Positions 1 through 5,736 of a stretch of DNA of 21,692 bases are shown here, in pieces (within the stretch, counting starts at the first letter, position 1; each line of letters opens with the position of its first letter). The notes beneath the pieces are model-generated. The model was not told where the DNA came from. It saw only the letters and a program-made list of their open reading frames with translations, and made no database searches. Source of the DNA: Lachnospiraceae bacterium (lineage in GTDB: Bacteria > Bacillota > Clostridia > Lachnospirales > Lachnospiraceae); the NCBI GenBank assembly GCA_009774395.1, contig VSNQ01000024.1:19399-41090 (forward strand), given 5' to 3'. The position numbers and the translations under genes are program-made.

Positions 1-72
1 AAAATTCCAAAACAATACATTGCAAAACGAAAAATTCCAAAACAATACATTGCAAAACGAAAAATTCCAAAA
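1..72 (+). repeat. 30-bp tandem repeat inside lipoprotein gene
   Basis: Bases 1-30 and 31-60 are identical, and 61-70 begin a third copy that then diverges. The unit is a multiple of three, so in the reading frame of the lipoprotein it encodes a repeated decapeptide (NEKFQNNTLQ). The array runs off the left edge, so its true copy number cannot be seen. It lies directly before the hydrophobic signal segment, an unusual place for a repeat. Confidence 0.9.
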
Positions 73-601
73 ATATAAAATTATCCTTACCACGTTATTT
101 GTAACAGTTTGTCTTGGCGGATGCGGCAAGGCTTCCAAAGAAGATGATGCCTTTGCAGCTTTTTCGGATTCTGTAACCAATTTTTCTAATGTATTAAAAG
201 AGGCTGATACACAATTAAACGGATTGGATGTGACCAGTGAAGGCGCTGCGGATCAAATGTTAGAAATTCTGGATAATTTGGATAATGAATTTGCCCAGTT
301 TGCTGCGCTCTCTGTTCCAGAAGATACACAATACCAAAGTATTGAAACACTTGCTGACGAAGCAAGCCAAAATATGTCTGACGCAGTTTCACATTATCAT
401 GCGGCGTTTGAATCGGAAGCTTACAGCGCTTATGACGCGGATTTAGCATATCAATATTATATCCGGGCAATGGAGCGGGTAGAATATATCGGGCATCTGC
501 TTAGCGGCAATGAGATACCCGAAAATGATCATGTTACGGTACATGAGGAATCGAATGATAAGGAAATTTTAGATAAGATTTTGCCGGATGAAATCGAGTA
601 G
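2..601 (+). CDS. Putative lipoprotein, 5' end outside window
   Basis: The frame is open to the left edge, so the true start probably lies upstream; the only in-window starts are TTG codons inside the tandem repeat. After the repeat comes a basic stretch (KYK), a hydrophobic segment and a lipobox (LGGC), predicting lipid attachment and extracellular anchoring. The mature part, about 160 residues, is acidic and probably helical (many D, E, A, Q), with no cysteine after the lipobox and no catalytic motif that I recognise. It is the only clearly real plus-strand gene here and diverges from everything downstream. The N-terminal decapeptide repeat before the signal is odd: it would give an unusually long cytoplasmic n-region unless translation starts at the last TTG. 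Function unknown. Confidence 0.75.
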   Translation, partial: KFQNNTLQNEKFQNNTLQNEKFQKYKIILTTLFVTVCLGGCGKASKEDDAFAAFSDSVTNFSNVLKEADTQLNGLDVTSEGAADQMLEILDNLDNEFAQFAALSVPEDTQYQSIETLADEASQNMSDAVSHYHAAFESEAYSAYDADLAYQYYIRAMERVEYIGHLLSGNEIPENDHVTVHEESNDKEILDKILPDEIE

Positions 602-624
602 AGAAGTTTCCTCTTCCCTACTCG
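595..624 (+). other. Hairpin spanning the lipoprotein stop codon
   Basis: A 12-bp stem with one mismatch (595-606 with 613-624) encloses a 6-base loop and includes the TAG stop. No T-run follows, so it is a poor intrinsic terminator. A second imperfect GC-rich hairpin follows at about 631-676. Confidence 0.45.
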
Positions 625-696
625 TGCGCTGCCGATACGCCATGCAATGGCATATTTCCTCTGCATCGGCGTGTGCATAAAAAAGCTATCGGAAAG

Positions 697-797
697 TATA
701 CTCGTTAATGCATTTATCTGCCGATTTCTGTTCAACACTGCCGATACGCTCACTCGTGATACATTTAAGTCGGCAAATGTTTTCGTTCATAAGTATA
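697..797. repeat. MITE-like element, family III, copy 1 (101 bp)
   Basis: This 101-bp stretch recurs at 12110-12210 with 8 mismatches and no gaps. Its ends form imperfect inverted repeats of about 28 bp that begin TATACT(C/T) and end near GCCGA. It encodes no protein and lies in a gene-free gap. This fits a non-autonomous palindromic element. The terminal TATA could include a TA target duplication, but I cannot prove it. Confidence 0.75.
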
Positions 798-963
798 ACA
801 ATGTAATTGTCAACCACAACTGCCGATAACCTTTTCTTGCTCTGGGATTTATTCTTATTTGGTACATATTCAAAATGTTTTTCTCCCGTTCTGCAAAGAC
901 AATTTCTGTGTTGACTGCTTCTAATCTGTGTACAATTTCCTGTTCTATGCACCAAAAGCGCTG
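787..963 (-). pseudogene. Possible coding remnant, HsdS C-terminus-like
   Basis: Directly after the serpin stop (TAG, then TAA) the same frame stays open for 58 codons. It contains a stretch with coding character (EQEIVHRLEAV followed by FAEREKNIL). That pattern resembles the C-terminal helix of type I restriction specificity subunits, which often read EQ-x-IV-x-R-x-E. There is no start codon, no ribosome binding site and no upstream part, and the 3' end runs into the 101-bp element. It may be a decayed fragment or chance. Confidence 0.22.
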
Positions 964-966
964 TTA

Positions 967-2511
967 CTATACCTCTGGATTATCCATAATACCTATAAAC
1001 AGCGGTACTTCTTTATCCATATCCATAATCATATACAAAAACGGCTCATCAAAATATACATTTATCGGTTCTTCGTCTATTATGGATGCGCATTCTTCTT
1101 TTATTAAGACTTCTGTTACCGCTGCTGCTTCTGTTCCCTCTTCATCTACAATGATCTTTGCCTTCTGAAACACAAGATCGATATAAAGATTTCCGCCAGC
1201 AGTCGTGGTTCCCATCTTGGAAAAATTAGCCTTTTCCTCGTCAAAACATTCCTTTAATCCAATATTTTTCAAGCTTTCATTTAACTTCTTTTCAAAAGTA
1301 ATCTCAAACTTCGGAAGCTTTAAATTGACTAATTTAGTTTGTCTATTGACCAATAAATCCGCAATGACTTCATTGGTCAACATCCTATACATATCTCTTA
1401 CGGTGGATTCTCCTATAAGATAATCTGTCAAAGTTTCTTCATATTTAGTTTGTCTATTGAACTTTTGATAATTTTCTGTATTTCTTGGTTTTAACGCAAT
1501 GAATGCAAGATTTGGCGTTGCGCAGACTCCCTTTGCATCTTCCTCAACTGGCATATCAGGCATATTATATATTTCTGCAGTACTGCTGTTTTGATATGGC
1601 AGTATCACACCTTCTGCAAATTCATTTGCGATATAGCTGTAATATTCTCCATACTTGTGCATCATTGGCACATCTACTGTACTGCTGCTATCGTTATGAT
1701 AATTCTCTGCCGCTTCTTCATTTGGAATCACACTGCCATTTTCTAAACGAAACGCCTCGGTATAAGTGTCCATTTGTTCAAATGGTGTTTCCCATTTTGC
1801 CTTAAAATATAGAGTATTCAATAAAGCAAGCCGTGTATCGCTGTCCAGCGGCTTCTCCAATATTTGTTCTATTAGACCATTTGTATGCTGCTTTACCCAT
1901 TGATTCATGCTATTCATCGTTTCTATACTGGTAATGTCTGACTGGAACACATCTGCGCGCGTAAAAGATTTCACTTCGCCAAGCCATGATTTATCCGCAG
2001 TAAAATGATTATCCATCCACACGGAATTGGCAAGAGAAAGCGTTAAATTCTCGGACTGTTGCTGCAAAGTACTCATGAAATTATCAGAATAGATTGCCAT
2101 ATCGTCCATTTCACCTAATACCTTTTGAAACTCCTGCAACGTAGTGCCGTCTGCGCCAAAACCAGCCATAGAAAGCGCCAGATATGCCGATATCGGTGAA
2201 ATTACAGGGTTTTCATCTCCTATATTTTGTTGAAATAGCTGATAACTAAATTGTTGTAATCCATTATACGAATCTATACTGTAATCAATACATTCCATTG
2301 GTAGTTCCTGTTGTGTTAAATTTGTGGCAAGGATTTCTGGCTGTTGCTTTGTTGTCTGATTCTCACTGGTTTCTAATTCTGTTTGTATTTCGGTAGAATT
2401 TATTTCCTCCGCAACTGGCATAGGGGATTTTGCCTCTGGTTCTTTTTTACATCCGCCAAACAGACACATTGCGGATAATGTCATCACTGTTATTATCATC
2501 TTTTTTTTCAT
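967..2511 (-). CDS. Lipoprotein serpin (serine/cysteine protease inhibitor)
   Basis: A 514-residue serpin with a signal segment ending in FGGC, so probably anchored outside the membrane. The ATG at 2511 follows GGAG at good spacing and begins the signal peptide; an upstream in-frame ATG at 2556 lacks this. Serpin landmarks include NSVW near the start of the fold, TLYFKAKWETPF, LPKFEI, the inhibitory hinge EEGTEAAAVT from about residue 459, and FDEPFLYMI. Known inhibitory serpins trap proteases when the reactive loop inserts after cleavage, and the small residues in this hinge fit that mode. Two oddities: the loop between hinge and FxxPF is about 6 residues longer than in antitrypsin, so P1 is uncertain, and the part between ILPY and LPKF is about 40 residues longer than usual. 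The target protease is unknown. Confidence 0.9.
   Translation of the reverse strand: MKKKMIITVMTLSAMCLFGGCKKEPEAKSPMPVAEEINSTEIQTELETSENQTTKQQPEILATNLTQQELPMECIDYSIDSYNGLQQFSYQLFQQNIGDENPVISPISAYLALSMAGFGADGTTLQEFQKVLGEMDDMAIYSDNFMSTLQQQSENLTLSLANSVWMDNHFTADKSWLGEVKSFTRADVFQSDITSIETMNSMNQWVKQHTNGLIEQILEKPLDSDTRLALLNTLYFKAKWETPFEQMDTYTEAFRLENGSVIPNEEAAENYHNDSSSTVDVPMMHKYGEYYSYIANEFAEGVILPYQNSSTAEIYNMPDMPVEEDAKGVCATPNLAFIALKPRNTENYQKFNRQTKYEETLTDYLIGESTVRDMYRMLTNEVIADLLVNRQTKLVNLKLPKFEITFEKKLNESLKNIGLKECFDEEKANFSKMGTTTAGGNLYIDLVFQKAKIIVDEEGTEAAAVTEVLIKEECASIIDEEPINVYFDEPFLYMIMDMDKEVPLFIGIMDNPEV
1332..1460. repeat. 18-bp direct repeat within serpin gene
   Basis: Identical 18-base stretches at 1332-1349 and 1443-1460 lie 111 bp (37 codons) apart in the same frame, so the protein carries NRQTK twice. 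They bracket much of the extra segment seen against ordinary serpins, which fits a duplication or insertion of one repeat-plus-spacer unit. Confidence 0.6.
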
Positions 2512-2525
2512 AGCCGCTCCTATCT

Positions 2526-2628
2526 GGGGCTGTTGGATAATGCAGTTTACACCCAATATCTTGCTGGCTCACACCAATTATTCAAACAATATATTGGGAA
2601 TACATATACATCCTTTTCCGACAGCTCC
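2526..2628. repeat. MITE-like element, family II, copy 1
   Basis: The left end starts GGGGCTGTTGG and the right end reads CCGACAGCTCC, giving inverted termini (GCTGTxGGA) that continue as a loose palindrome. A relative lies at 5093-5190 with a shared 16-base core (attcaaacaatatatt). The element abuts the serpin ribosome binding site, so serpin transcription must start within it or upstream of it. Confidence 0.6.
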
Positions 2629-2673
2629 GTACAATTTATACTGCTTAACAGTTAAAATTTCCGAGTAACCTGA

Positions 2674-2735
2674 CTACATAACGCCAGCCATATACGTTTA
2701 ACCAGTGCATTACGGTAAATTCTGGCGTTATGTAG
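2674..2735. repeat. 62-bp inverted repeat
   Basis: A perfect 14-bp inverted repeat (2674-2687 with 2722-2735, CTACATAACGCCAG) surrounds a 34-base loop. A second dyad follows (GTATAAT 2735-2741 with ATTATAC 2754-2760). No coding potential is seen. It is single-copy in this window, so it may be another small mobile palindrome or an operator for the serpin. Confidence 0.55.
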
Positions 2736-2780
2736 TATAATTTATTATGCAATATTATACTATTCACAGCTTCCAGCCGC

Positions 2781-2977
2781 TTAGGAACTATTCAGAAATT
2801 ACTTGTGACAAGTATGCCATATAAATGTTCCTATGCAAATTACTTTGTAATTAGAAGAACATCGCAGGCATAGGAGGCAAAGACATAAAGAGCAATGCCT
2901 TATGTCAAGATTTTCTGATGCCGCAGATGGGCATTTAGACAAGCAATTGTCATGCGTAATTTGTTAACCGTTCCTTA
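2781..2977. repeat. MITE-like element, family I, copy A
   Basis: Bounded by TTA-GGAAC and GTTCC-TTA, with subterminal similarity continuing inwards (AAATTAC on both arms). Copies B (4795-4956) and C (8804-8910) have the same ends. The direct TTA on both outer sides in all three copies looks like a 3-bp target duplication. The core holds CGCAGGCATAG, also found in copy B. There is no ORF. Confidence 0.7.
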
Positions 2978-2991
2978 TAGTTATAACAACG

Positions 2992-3033
2992 GCATTTGCG
3001 CATTTCAAGCCGCCTGCGGCGAGGCACAAATGC
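2992..3033 (-). terminator. GC-rich hairpin after anti-sigma gene
   Basis: Outer arms GCATTTG/CAAATGC and an inner GCCGC-CT-GCGGC stem form a nested hairpin 10 bases beyond the anti-sigma stop. No T-run follows on the minus strand, so it may act as a transcript-end stabiliser or be one more palindromic repeat rather than a classic terminator. Confidence 0.35.
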
Positions 3034-3042
3034 TCTTATCAT

Positions 3043-4155
3043 TTACAATTCACTTTCAAACCGGAAAGCATAGCCATATTCCGATGATGCCTGAAAATGA
3101 TCCAATTCTTCTTTTGTAAATAATCCGGTTAATTTATAATCCGTGGAAAGCACAACCTGATACCCTGCTGCTGCCAGCCTGCGATACTCTTGTTCCAGCA
3201 ACTTCTTACCATCATCACTTTGACTTAACATAGCATATTCTAATCTGTTTTTGCTGCTTTCTGTCGTTTGTTGCTTGGATATGCTTTGTTGCTCCTGTGC
3301 GTTTTGTTGATTTGTGTTTTCCTCTGCCATAGGAATTATTTGGTCGCCGAAAATATCCACTACCACTTGAAACGCACATACCGGCATATCCGCAGACTGT
3401 GTACCATCCTCCTGCCCGCAGTAATACGCAATTGCTTCTTTCAGCTCATGATGATAAAAATATGTTCCTTTTTCCGGCACTTTATAACAATATTCTTCTC
3501 TTATCAGCGCATTATCCGTAGTATCTGGCGCTGGCTGCTTTGATGGAAAATCGTTAATTATTGTATATTCGGAACTTTCAAAGCTGGGAAAATTACCTAT
3601 ATCATCCTGCTCCAAATCTTCTGTTCCCTGCTTTTTTGTAGTCAATGTTGATTCTTCTGCCAATTCTGGCACAGCTTTATCGTAATCTTGCACCGATTCT
3701 ATTTTATCATCTTCTATATTAGTTTCTATAGAAGCTTCTGATACAGCAGCTTCTGGTACAGCAGCTTCCATATTATCCAAAGCGGCATAATTTTCTTGAA
3801 TTTTATTATTGCTTTCATCCGCTGCTATATTACTTTGCACCTGCGCATTTTCTAAAGTCATCGTTTCTTCTGAAATGGCTATATTTTGGCTGCTTTCATT
3901 TTTTATAGGGATTTCTTCCAGCTTTTTATTGGAATGTACCCAAATCGCCGCTGCGGATATACCAAGTACTGTGGCGCAAGCAGCAATGCTTCCCCATTTT
4001 CTCCATATAAAACGTTTCTTTTCCCCGCCAGAAAGCGCTTTTGTTGTACTATAGTTTGTATTATTACTTTCTGTGCTATTTTTATCCTCCATTGCTTCTT
4101 CGATTAGGTCATCATTGATATATTCAATATCCCTTAATAAATCTTCTCCTCTCAT
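3043..4155 (-). CDS. Membrane-anchored anti-sigma-like protein
   Basis: 370 residues with one membrane segment near 55-72 (GSIAACATVLGISAAAIWV) preceded by basic KKRFIWRKW. The roughly 50-residue cytoplasmic N-terminus begins MRGEDLL, like the short N-termini of proteins partnered with ECF sigma factors in Clostridia. No zinc-binding HC2 motif is visible, so this is not the classic ZAS anti-sigma fold. The external part has a long low-complexity E/S/N/A linker (about 80-200) and a C-terminal region (about 225-370) that I do not recognise. It overlaps the sigma gene by 4 bases (ATGA), implying translational coupling, and has its own ribosome binding site (GGAGGGG). Likely role, by inference: hold the sigma factor until an envelope signal acts on the external domain. 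Confidence 0.65.
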   Translation of the reverse strand: MRGEDLLRDIEYINDDLIEEAMEDKNSTESNNTNYSTTKALSGGEKKRFIWRKWGSIAACATVLGISAAAIWVHSNKKLEEIPIKNESSQNIAISEETMTLENAQVQSNIAADESNNKIQENYAALDNMEAAVPEAAVSEASIETNIEDDKIESVQDYDKAVPELAEESTLTTKKQGTEDLEQDDIGNFPSFESSEYTIINDFPSKQPAPDTTDNALIREEYCYKVPEKGTYFYHHELKEAIAYYCGQEDGTQSADMPVCAFQVVVDIFGDQIIPMAEENTNQQNAQEQQSISKQQTTESSKNRLEYAMLSQSDDGKKLLEQEYRRLAAAGYQVVLSTDYKLTGLFTKEELDHFQASSEYGYAFRFESEL

Positions 4156-4709
4156 AATATAATCCCCTCCTGTTCCAGATGTGTACGCAGTTTATTCCTC
4201 ATACGGAAAAGCATCGATTTTACTTTGCTTTCACTAATACCATATGCATGAGAAATCGCCTGTATAGAATCCATATACCAATAACGGCGTACAAAAACTT
4301 TCCGCATTTCTATAGACTGCATATACAAAAAATCGCTGATAACCCGTCCAATTTCTTCGCTCTCCATTTTCCGCTCTAAGTCATTGGGAGCAGGAATACA
4401 GTTTTCCAACTCTCCACTTAACTCCACTATGGTCGCTGTTCGTTTCTGAGCATGACGGTAATCATACTTTCCAAAGGAAAAATTTCTTGTCAGTTTTGCC
4501 AGATATGCAAAAAAACAGTTAGGTTTCTCTGGCGGCAGCGAATTCCATGTCGCATGGTATGTGTCATTTACGCACTCCTCCGCGTCCTCGCGGTCATGCA
4601 AAATATTCATAGATAAACTTTGCAGGCGAATACCATATTTTGCTGCGGTTTCTGTAATTGCCTGCTGGGAACGCTGCCAAAACAAATCAATAATCATATT
4701 ATCCTCCAC
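4152..4709 (-). CDS. ECF-family RNA polymerase sigma factor
   Basis: 185 residues. Region 2 is clear (NILHDREDAEECVNDTYHATWN, split by eye as ILHDREDAEECV then NDTYHATW), and region 4 has a helix-turn-helix (AISHAYGISESKVKSMLFRMRNKL) near the C-terminus. ECF factors redirect RNA polymerase to stress promoters. I chose the GTG at 4709 because it gives the family's usual short N-terminus (EDNMIIDLFWQRS) and sits 6 bases after AGGGGGTG. A GTG at 4718 and an ATG at 4697, which has its own GGAGG, are alternatives. It is the first gene of a two-gene operon with the anti-sigma-like gene. Confidence 0.9.
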   Translation of the reverse strand: MEDNMIIDLFWQRSQQAITETAAKYGIRLQSLSMNILHDREDAEECVNDTYHATWNSLPPEKPNCFFAYLAKLTRNFSFGKYDYRHAQKRTATIVELSGELENCIPAPNDLERKMESEEIGRVISDFLYMQSIEMRKVFVRRYWYMDSIQAISHAYGISESKVKSMLFRMRNKLRTHLEQEGIIL

Positions 4710-4746
4710 GCTATTCACCCCCTTTAATTACAATTCAAACTTCTGA

Positions 4747-4775
4747 ATTATAACCTCCTTTGTTCTATTTTAAAA
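4747..4775 (-). promoter_or_regulatory. Candidate promoter for sigma/anti-sigma operon
   Basis: A perfect TATAAT (4747-4752 on the minus strand) has a weak TTTTAA 17 bases upstream and would give a leader of about 30 bases before the GTG. An AAAGGAGG at 4754-4761 inside the spacer has no start codon after it and is probably not used for translation. Confidence 0.4.
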
Positions 4776-4794
4776 TATTGTGCTGTTTTTGATT

Positions 4795-4956
4795 TTAGGA
4801 ACTGCCAAAAAATAAGTGACACATCTTGCTTGTCTATTTCTCTAATCTTGCAGGAGAAAAAGCCTCGCCGCAGCCCGCTATGCCTGCGTTTTTTCTCCTA
4901 CAATCTTGAAGAAATATCCTGCGTAATCTGAGCACTTATTTTCCTACAGTTCCTTA
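4795..4956. repeat. MITE-like element, family I, copy B (162 bp)
   Basis: Ends are TTA-GGAACTG and CAGTTCC-TTA, and about 24 bp of subterminal inverted repeat continue inwards (AAAATAAGTG on both arms). The interior is a second palindrome (AGGAGAAAAA/TTTTTTCTCCT) around a GC-rich core. The left half matches the reverse complement of copy C over about 50 bases with very few changes. No ORF. The stretch 4957-5092 to its right is AT-rich, and I see only a 12-bp CTATTATAATAG palindrome in it. Confidence 0.75.
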
Positions 4957-5092
4957 ATTAAATCATCTACTCTATTATAATAGAAGGATTTTATTCTTAC
5001 AGGTTGCATCAATAAATTTTATTTTTTATTCAATAATCTGCCTTGCGGAATATGCACCATTTTATCCCTCTCTATGTTTATCCAAACAAAAA

Positions 5093-5190
5093 GAAGCTGT
5101 CAGAATATGCAGTTTTCCCTCATTATATTGTTACATACTTAAATAATTCAAACAATATATTAGGCAAATACTATTATTTCCCGACAACCT
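5093..5190. repeat. MITE-like element, family II, copy 2
   Basis: It starts GAAGCTGTCAG and ends CCCGACAACCT, the same inverted-terminus plan as 2526-2628, and the two align almost without gaps over about 100 bases with a shared 16-base core. It is more diverged than the family I or III pairs. Non-coding. Confidence 0.5.
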
Positions 5191-5217
5191 CTTTCCATCT
5201 TGGGTATTATTCTATTC

Positions 5218-5358
5218 TTAATCATCTTCTAGCATTGATTGGAATATATCTTTTAATGCTTGAAGACTTTTATTTTCTGGTGTTTCTTCCAATGCCTTAT
5301 CAATCCACCCTAAAGCCAGCCGAATAAATCCTTGAAATTGTTTGTTAGTCATCCCCAT
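5218..5358 (-). CDS. Small hypothetical protein (46 aa)
   Basis: A 46-residue frame begins MGMTNKQFQ and ends FQSMLEDD. Composition looks coding: it is amphipathic and helical (FIRLALGWIDKALEE, then LQALKDIFQSML). Starts like MTNKQF are common in small hypothetical proteins of Clostridia, often on mobile elements; that is recollection, not a search. GGATGGTG 7 bases upstream could serve as ribosome binding site; ATGs at 5352 and 5370 are alternative starts. It stands alone between two palindromic elements. Function unknown. Confidence 0.5.
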   Translation of the reverse strand: MGMTNKQFQGFIRLALGWIDKALEETPENKSLQALKDIFQSMLEDD

Positions 5359-5410
5359 TACATACACCATCCTTTCACTCTCTATTTCCTGTTATATTCA
5401 CGGGTGATTA

Positions 5411-5478
5411 GATTTTTCTTTCAGCACAACGCATATTGTCCGCTTATGCAATATGGGCTGTACTGAAATTGGAAAATC
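5411..5478. repeat. 68-bp imperfect hairpin
   Basis: Arms GATTTTTCTTTCAG...CATATTG and CAATATG...CTGAAATTGGAAAATC pair over about 30 bases with several mismatches around a 10-base loop. It lies upstream of the small gene at 5218-5358 in an otherwise empty stretch. It could be a leader structure or another small palindromic repeat. Confidence 0.4.
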
Positions 5479-5508
5479 TTAATGTTCATTCGTATAAGCA
5501 TATTATAA

Positions 5509-5736
5509 CTAATTTTCTATATAGCGTAAAGTATTTCTATAATTATTCGTTACTAGTATAATCCACACTAAATACCTTAATGTTTGGCGCAGAATATTTT
5601 TCTGAGAGTGCTGCTTCACAAACGCAGGCGTAGCGGTGGCTACGCCTGCGTTTGTGATATTGACAACATCTGTTCCCTCTAGTGCTTCTGACGGATTATA
5701 TTTTACAAAATACGGAAATGTATCCTCCTTGTACAT
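5509..5736 (-). other. Open in-frame extension after M56 stop codon
   Basis: Directly after the TAG of the M56 gene the same frame stays open for 75 codons, starting MYKEDTFPYFVKYNPSE. The first part reads like a natural continuation of the sensor domain that ends GTEIPMP, so the TAG may be a recent nonsense mutation. The later part is interrupted by the perfect hairpin at 5616-5657 and then looks non-coding. No ribosome binding site precedes the ATG at 5736, so I do not call a separate gene. Confidence 0.35.
5616..5657. repeat. Perfect 19-bp stem hairpin
   Basis: TCACAAACGCAGGCGTAGC pairs perfectly with its complement around the loop GGTG. There is no T-tract on either side, so it is not a standard terminator. 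Its CGCAGGCGTAGCGG core resembles the GC-rich core of family I elements A (2863-2873) and B (4878-4888), suggesting a related palindromic repeat. Confidence 0.7.

Noticed and set aside
686..955. Minus-strand 89-codon frame
   Set aside because: It overlaps the 101-bp repeat and has an arginine/cysteine-rich composition without a ribosome binding site.
4754..4761. AAAGGAGG as a start signal for an upstream mini-gene
   Set aside because: No ATG, GTG or TTG at usable spacing gives more than a few codons; it lies in the promoter spacer of the sigma operon.
5043..5327. Plus-strand frame of 94 codons
   Set aside because: It overlaps a palindromic element and the better-supported minus-strand small gene, has no ribosome binding site, and is rich in Y, F and L as expected from AT-rich antisense.
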